Shown: one piece after another, positions 4,918-9,212 of the stretch
Layout of the letters: each line of letters begins with the position of its first letter
How positions within the stretch are numbered: position 1 is the first letter of the stretch
From: Chloroflexota bacterium
Lineage (GTDB): Bacteria; Chloroflexota; Dehalococcoidia; SM23-28-2; RBG-16-64-32
Assembly (NCBI GenBank): GCA_022561095.1
Contig: JADFRV010000085.1
Location: 1-9,212, forward strand
Direction of reading: 5' to 3'
Length of the DNA stretch: 9,212 nucleotides
Translations under genes and position numbers: made by a program
The notes under the pieces: generated by a model
The model's database searches: none
Seen by the model: only the letters and a program-made list of their open reading frames with translations
What the model was told of the DNA's origin: nothing

Positions 4918-6129
4918 CTAACCCCTCGGCGGCACAGCCACCTGCGGCCTGAGGATGACCAGCGCCACCAGCGCCAGGAGTGCGGTGGCAGCGCCAAGGA
5001 AGAACGGCGCCGCCGGGTCCACGATATCCCACAGGGCGCCAGCGATAACGCTCGACAGCAGGATCATCGCCCCCATCGCTCCCTGGTATAGCCCCAGGGC
5101 GGTCGCCCGGCGGTCGCTGGGGACGAAGTCAGCCACGAACGCCCGCCCCACGCCCTCCGTCAGCGCCATATACAGGCCATACACCGCGAACAGCGGCCAG
5201 ATGACCGCTCCCCCGCCCGCCAGGCCGAACCCCACGTATACCGCGGCGAACACGGCGAAGCCGAGGCCGATTACGTTCCGCCGCCCAAGACGGTCGGAGG
5301 CGATGCCCGCCGGCATCGCCACGACCGCGTACACAAGGTTGAACAGCATGTAGCTGAGGACCACCTCCGAGTTGCTCAGGCCCACGTCCTTCGCCCGCAG
5401 CAGGAGAAAGACGTCGCTGCTGTTGCCCAGAGCGAACACCAGGCTGACCCCCAGGAAGACGTAGAAGCCGACCCCCAGCTCCCGCCATGTTGACGTCGTC
5501 GCCCCGGCGGCCGCTGGCGGTGGCGGACGCTCCCTCACCAGCGATACCAGCGCGACCCCGGCTACCGCCGGGATGAATGCCAGGATGAAGATGAGCCGGA
5601 AGTTATCGGAGAAGAGCGCCAGGAGACCCAAGGCGACCGCTGGCCCCACCACCGCCCCCAGCGTATCGGCGGCGCGGTGGAAGCCAAAGGCCCGTCCCCT
5701 CACCTGCGCCGGCGTGACCTCCGCCACCAGCGCATCGCGGGGCGCGGTGCGTACCCCCTTTCCCGCCCGGTCGCCGAAGCGCACCAGCAGGACTACGGGC
5801 CAGACGTAGGCCGCGGCCAGCAGCGGCTTCGCCACCGCCGACAGCGCGTAACCAGCGAACACCAGCGGCCTGCGCATCCGCAACCGATCCGACGCCCAGC
5901 CGCCGACAGTCTTGAACAGCGACGCCCCGCCCTCAGCCAGCCCCTCGATGATCCCCACGGCGGTCAGGGGAGCGCCCAGCACGGACGTGAGGAACAACGG
6001 CACTAGGGGATAGACCATCTCGGAGGAGACATCGGTGAGGAAAGAGACGACGCCCAGAATGAACACCGGGCGCTTGACGCCCGGAACCGGGGAGTCGGGC
6101 TCACTGGCGCCCTGCGAAACCTCTTCCAT
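4918..6129 (-). CDS. Major facilitator superfamily transporter
   Basis: A 403-residue polytopic inner-membrane transporter with the 12-helix MFS layout. The first helix begins at PVFILGVVSFLTDVSSEMVYPLVP (21-44). The loop 2-3 signature appears as GGWASDRLRMRRP (76-88) and recurs in the second half as GIASDRLGRRNVIG (275-288), as expected from the internal duplication. RFGDRAGKGVRTAPRDALVAE (117-137) is typical of a group of bacterial MFS proteins of unknown substrate. A proline-rich linker (RPPPPAAAGATTS, 201-213) joins the halves. The ATG at 6129 starts the minus-strand run, divergent from gyrB across 95 bases. Substrate not predictable; a drug or metabolite exporter is the usual annotation. 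It may head the operon that runs down to the terminator near 2700. Confidence 0.88.
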   Translation of the reverse strand: MEEVSQGASEPDSPVPGVKRPVFILGVVSFLTDVSSEMVYPLVPLFLTSVLGAPLTAVGIIEGLAEGGASLFKTVGGWASDRLRMRRPLVFAGYALSAVAKPLLAAAYVWPVVLLVRFGDRAGKGVRTAPRDALVAEVTPAQVRGRAFGFHRAADTLGAVVGPAVALGLLALFSDNFRLIFILAFIPAVAGVALVSLVRERPPPPAAAGATTSTWRELGVGFYVFLGVSLVFALGNSSDVFLLLRAKDVGLSNSEVVLSYMLFNLVYAVVAMPAGIASDRLGRRNVIGLGFAVFAAVYVGFGLAGGGAVIWPLFAVYGLYMALTEGVGRAFVADFVPSDRRATALGLYQGAMGAMILLSSVIAGALWDIVDPAAPFFLGAATALLALVALVILRPQVAVPPRG

Positions 6130-6159
6130 GCCCTACATTGTGCCGCGGTAAACCAATAG

Positions 6160-6188
6160 GTGCCAGATACGTTCTAGTATGGTAGAAT
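6160..6188 (+). promoter_or_regulatory. Candidate gyrB promoter
   Basis: GTGCCA (6160-6165, four of six bases of the -35 consensus) is separated by 17 bases from TAGAAT (6183-6188, five of six of the -10). The gyrB ATG is at 6225, leaving a leader of about 30 bases. Confidence 0.5.
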
Positions 6189-6192
6189 GTAT
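6167..6192. promoter_or_regulatory. Imperfect 10-bp inverted repeat over the gyrB -10 box
   Basis: ATACGTTCTA (6167-6176) and TAGAATGTAT (6183-6192) are inverted with one mismatch and a six-base spacer (GTATGG). The right arm contains the putative gyrB -10. It lies in the divergent MFS/gyrB gap and could be an operator for either or both genes; no regulator gene is adjacent. Confidence 0.45.
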
Positions 6193-6224
6193 ATGTCATC
6201 ACGAAGCGCCCCCGGAGTGTTCCC

Positions 6225-8129
6225 ATGCCCAAGACCAAGCTAAAAGACTACACTGCCGCCGACATCCAGGTGCTGGAAGGGCTGGAGGCCGTCCGCCGCC
6301 GCCCCGGCATGTACATAGGCTCCACTGACTCCCGCGGACTCCATCACCTCGTCTACGAGATCGTCGACAACAGCATCGACGAGGCGATGGCCGGCCACTG
6401 CAACGAGGTTGACATCCGCATCAAACCGGATGGCTCCGTCGTCGTCACCGATAACGGCCGCGGTATCCCCACTGATAAGCACCGCCGTACCGGCAAGTCC
6501 GCCCTGGAGACGGTCATGACCTACCTCCACGCCGGCGGCAAGTTCGATCATCAGGCGTACAAGGTGTCCGGCGGCCTCCACGGCGTCGGCGCCGCCGTCG
6601 TCAACGCCCTCTCCTCCGAGTTGTGGGTTGAGGTCCGCCGCGACGGTAAGATCTACCGCCAGGAGTACTCGCGCGGCAAAGCCAAGGGCGCCCTAAAGGT
6701 CATCGGCAACGGCGCCAAGACCAGCGGCACCACCACCGGCTTCGTCCCCGACCCCGATATCTTCCCCGAAATCGTCTTCGATTTCGAGACGCTCGCCCAG
6801 CGCTTCCGGGAGATGGCCTTCCTCACCAAAGGCGTCTGGCTCCACTTCACCGACGAGCGCAGCGGCCTCGAGGTCAGCTACTACTTCGAGGGCGGCATCA
6901 AGTCCTTCGTCAAACGCATGAATAGAGACCGCAAAGCCCTTCACGAACCGTTCTACATGGAGCGCACCGTCGAGGGCAACGTCATCGAGATAGCGCTCCA
7001 GTACAACGACAGCTTCACAGAGTCCGTCTTCGCCTTCGCCAACTGCATCAACACCATCGACGGCGGCACCCACCTCACCGGCTTCCGCTCCGCCCTCACC
7101 CGCGTCCTCAACGACTACGCCCGCAAGCAGAAGATACTAAAAGATGGCGACTCCAACCTCTCAGGCGAGGACGTCCGCGAGGGCTTGGTGGCGGTGATCA
7201 GCGTTAAGGTCCCTGAACCCCAGTTTGAGGGCCAGACCAAGACCCGTCTGGGCAACGCCGAGGTCAAGGGGCTGGTGGAGTCCGCCATGGGCGTGGAGCT
7301 CTCCCGCTACCTGGAAGAGCACCCCGCGGACGGCCGTCACATCATCGAGAAGTGCCTCACCGCCGCCCGCGCCCGCGAGGCCGCCCGCAAGGCCCGCGAC
7401 CTCGTCATCAAGAAAGGCGTCCTGGACGACTCCGTCCTCCTCGGTAAGCTCGCCGACTGCTCAGAGCGCGACCCCGCGCTGCGCGAGCTGTTCATCGTCG
7501 AGGGCCCTTCCGCCGGCGGCTCCGCCAAGCAGGGCCGCGACCGCCGCACCCAGGCCATCCTCCCCCTGCGCGGCAAGATCCTCAACGTGGAGAAGGCCCG
7601 CCCCGACAAGATGCTCGCTCACACGGAGATCAGGGCGCTCATCACCGGCCTTGGCGCCGGCTTCGGCGACGACTTCGACGCCGCCAAGCTTCGCTATCAC
7701 CGCGTCATCATCATGACCGACGCCGACGTGGACGGCTCCCACATCCGCACCCTGCTGCTCACCTTCTTCTTCCGCTACATGCACCCGCTCATCGACGCCG
7801 GCTACCTGTACATCGCCCAGCCGCCCCTGTACCGGGTCCAGCACGGCAAGGAGCACCGCTGGTTATTCAGCGATGCCGAGAAGGACGCCTACCTCAACCG
7901 GATTAAGGACGGCAAGGTCAACGTGCAGCGCTACAAGGGCCTCGGCGAGATGAACCCCGAACAGCTATGGGATACCACCCTGGACCCTGCCCGCCGCACC
8001 ATGCTCCGCGTCACCGTGGAAGACGTTATGGCTGCCGACCACGTCTTCACCCAGCTAATGGGTGAGGAAGTGCCCCCCCGAAAGAAATTCATCCAGAGCC
8101 ACTACGATAAGGCCACCCTGGACATCTAG
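6225..8129 (+). CDS. gyrB: DNA gyrase subunit B
   Basis: ATPase subunit of the type IIA topoisomerase that introduces negative supercoils together with GyrA. The 634-residue protein lacks the insert found in E. coli-type GyrB (about 804). GHKL ATPase motifs: EIVDNSIDEAMAG with N49, VTDNGRGIP with D76, and the G-loop GGLHGVG (116-122); transducer loop QTKTRLGN with Q337 and K339. Toprim motifs: EG-x-SAGGSA starting at E426, PLRGKILNVEKA, and TDADVDGSHIRTLLL with metal ligands D499, D501 and D503. The C-terminal domain ends with YKGLGEMNPEQLW and QSHYDKATLDI. The ATG at 6225 has GGAG at 6214-6217. Oddity: the Toprim motif is EGPSAGGSA, with Pro428 in place of the Asp (E. coli Asp426) that is part of the quinolone-determining region. 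ParE is the alternative, but the KQGRDRRTQAILPLRGKILNVEKA stretch (in shorter pieces) is typical of GyrB. It probably shares a transcript with the methyltransferase 60 bases downstream. Confidence 0.96.
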   Translation: MPKTKLKDYTAADIQVLEGLEAVRRRPGMYIGSTDSRGLHHLVYEIVDNSIDEAMAGHCNEVDIRIKPDGSVVVTDNGRGIPTDKHRRTGKSALETVMTYLHAGGKFDHQAYKVSGGLHGVGAAVVNALSSELWVEVRRDGKIYRQEYSRGKAKGALKVIGNGAKTSGTTTGFVPDPDIFPEIVFDFETLAQRFREMAFLTKGVWLHFTDERSGLEVSYYFEGGIKSFVKRMNRDRKALHEPFYMERTVEGNVIEIALQYNDSFTESVFAFANCINTIDGGTHLTGFRSALTRVLNDYARKQKILKDGDSNLSGEDVREGLVAVISVKVPEPQFEGQTKTRLGNAEVKGLVESAMGVELSRYLEEHPADGRHIIEKCLTAARAREAARKARDLVIKKGVLDDSVLLGKLADCSERDPALRELFIVEGPSAGGSAKQGRDRRTQAILPLRGKILNVEKARPDKMLAHTEIRALITGLGAGFGDDFDAAKLRYHRVIIMTDADVDGSHIRTLLLTFFFRYMHPLIDAGYLYIAQPPLYRVQHGKEHRWLFSDAEKDAYLNRIKDGKVNVQRYKGLGEMNPEQLWDTTLDPARRTMLRVTVEDVMAADHVFTQLMGEEVPPRKKFIQSHYDKATLDI

Positions 8130-8189
8130 GGGACCCCACCGCTCATCGTCGAGCAGCACGCCTATGCTACGTAAGCCCCGCCGCGCTGC

Positions 8190-8861
8190 ATGACACAGCC
8201 CTCCGACTCCGAACGCCTCTCCTCCTTCGTCCTCGGCCTGTACGGCGAAGACCCCTACGCCCACGTGTACCGGGCGTCCGAGGAACACCGCGAGTCCCAC
8301 GGCGAGCAGTGCGGCGTCTACCCCTCCAGCCCCCTGAGCATGCGCCTGGTCTCCCTCCTCATCCGCGCCACAGCGGCCAAGCGCATCCTGGAGATCGGCT
8401 GTGGCCTCGGCTACAGCGCCCTCCACCTGGCCGCCGCCGACCCCGACGGCAGCGTCGACACTATCGACCGCTTCCCCCAGCACGTAAGCCTGGCTCTCGA
8501 GAACGTGTCCGCTGCTGGCTTCAGCCAGCGCATCCGCATCCTCAAAGGTGAAGCCGACAATGTCCTGCCTACACTTTCCGGCCCCTACGACCTCGTCTAC
8601 GACGACGGATGGTTCGTGCAGGAGCCGGCTTACCTGGAGACGATGCTGGACCTGATCCGCCCCGGAGGCCTACTGGTGATGTCCAACTGGTTCCCTCTTC
8701 AAGACGCTGTCTTAGGCCATAGCGACATCGACTGGAGTGGCTTCTCCGGCCCGGACTGGGCCGACCGCATCCAGGCCTACGCCCGCAAGCTGGCCACTCA
8801 CCCCCGCCTGCACTTGGCTTTCGCCCTGCCCCGGCTGGGCCTGGCCGTCAAGACGAAATGA
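8190..8861 (+). CDS. Class I SAM-dependent O-methyltransferase (COMT-like)
   Basis: A 223-residue Rossmann-fold methyltransferase resembling the CCoAOMT/COMT-like O-methyltransferase family. SAM-binding motif I is RILEIGCGLGYSALHLA (65-81); the acidic end of strand 2 is VDTIDRFP (89-96), with D93 expected to bind the ribose; LKGEADNVLPTL (118-129) is the next conserved strand-loop, and YDLVYDDGW (133-141) occupies the place of the family's FIDADK metal/acceptor motif, in altered form (DDGW for DADK). RPGGLLVMSNW (160s) is motif-III-like. The ATG at 8190 has no strong Shine-Dalgarno site. The acceptor substrate is unknown. Its stop overlaps the start of the next gene (ATGA), so the two products are probably made together. 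It follows gyrB by 60 bases; no terminator is seen between them. Confidence 0.85.
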   Translation: MTQPSDSERLSSFVLGLYGEDPYAHVYRASEEHRESHGEQCGVYPSSPLSMRLVSLLIRATAAKRILEIGCGLGYSALHLAAADPDGSVDTIDRFPQHVSLALENVSAAGFSQRIRILKGEADNVLPTLSGPYDLVYDDGWFVQEPAYLETMLDLIRPGGLLVMSNWFPLQDAVLGHSDIDWSGFSGPDWADRIQAYARKLATHPRLHLAFALPRLGLAVKTK

Positions 8862-9212
8862 GCGAGCCCGCCGCCACGGCGCTCATCGTGGAGACCACAG
8901 CCGAAGAAGACTGCCCCCTGGAGTTCTTCGGCGATAGCGCCGACATCGTCTACTTCATCTCCTTCGCTCACTCGGAGCGCTACGGCTCCAGACATCCCCT
9001 CTCCAAGGCCGCCGGCATCCTCAAGCGGCAGCTCCAGATCAACCTGACGCCCCTGCTTACCTTCGCCGACGCCCGTACTGAGAGTGCGGCCGAGGAGCAG
9101 GCTCTGGAGACGATGTGGCAGGAGCCAGCGCCCCTGGCGGAGAGCGCCCGACGTGTGGCTCAGGCGATCGAGGCGACTGAGCAGCTCCACGAGCTAGCCG
9201 CCGACTTCCCGG
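8858..9212 (+). CDS. Unrecognised protein, 3' end outside the window
   Basis: An open frame starts with ATG at 8858, overlapping the methyltransferase stop (ATGA), and runs 118 codons to the window end without a stop. The start reads MSEPAATALIVETTAEED and continues CPLEFFGDSADIVYFISFAH, KAAGILKRQLQINLTPLLTF (each written as a short piece), then a glutamate- and alanine-rich, probably helical stretch (about 75-118, with ETMWQEPAPLAESARRVAQA). No signal peptide, transmembrane helix or metal motif is seen. I recognise no family. The four-base overlap and codon use like the upstream gene make it very likely real and co-expressed with the methyltransferase. Confidence 0.75.
   Translation, partial: MSEPAATALIVETTAEEDCPLEFFGDSADIVYFISFAHSERYGSRHPLSKAAGILKRQLQINLTPLLTFADARTESAAEEQALETMWQEPAPLAESARRVAQAIEATEQLHELAADFP

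Noticed and set aside
7225..7716. Plus-strand 163-codon open frame inside gyrB
   Set aside because: It is an alternate frame of gyrB in GC-rich DNA, dominated by Ala, Arg, Pro and Ser, with no ribosome site.

Overview
This is a GC-rich bacterial window (many C/G-ending codons, GTG starts beside clear Shine-Dalgarno sites) of ordinary chromosomal character. The style of the GyrB protein and the gene mix suggest a Chloroflexota-like lineage (Dehalococcoidia or relatives). That is an impression from protein style, not a phylogeny.

Layout. Positions 1-1153 hold minus-strand genes: the first codons of an unidentified gene leaving the left edge and a YchF/Obg-like ATPase with a divergent G3 motif. 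Positions 1222-2663 hold a plus-strand metal-sensor operon: a CmtR-like ArsR/SmtB repressor with a strong promoter and a perfect inverted-repeat operator, a small two-helix membrane protein with a CxxC in its first helix (MerT/MerF-like), and a rhodanese-CBS fusion. Positions 2701-4871 plus 4918-6129 are a minus-strand run, possibly one operon: MFS transporter, 67-residue membrane protein, a frameshifted VOC/glyoxalase gene, a TrmO-like tRNA methyltransferase, and a MagIII-like DNA glycosylase overlapping it by 4 bases, closed by a strong hairpin plus T-tract terminator. From 6225 a plus-strand run carries gyrB, a class I SAM O-methyltransferase and, translationally overlapping it, an unrecognised gene that leaves the right edge.

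The most important observation is in the metal operon. The rhodanese-CBS gene is interrupted by two in-frame TGA codons, 15 bases apart, and homology continues unbroken on both sides. The two TGAs fall exactly at the two positions where this rhodanese family, as I recall it, has a C-x4-C pair. TGA is a normal stop elsewhere in the window. The simplest reading is a 230-residue protein with two selenocysteines, Sec63 at the catalytic persulfide position and Sec68 at the end of the active-site loop. Two mutually exclusive hairpins lie directly downstream of the TGAs, and one has the geometry expected of a bacterial SECIS element.

Taken together, the operon looks like a thiophilic-metal- or metalloid-responsive unit: sensor, Cys-bearing membrane protein, and a (seleno)sulfurtransferase with a CBS regulatory module. 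No selA, selB, selC or selD is in the window, so Sec insertion capacity is inferred. There are no tRNA, rRNA, CRISPR or mobile elements that I can support, and no gene-free stretch longer than 300 bases.
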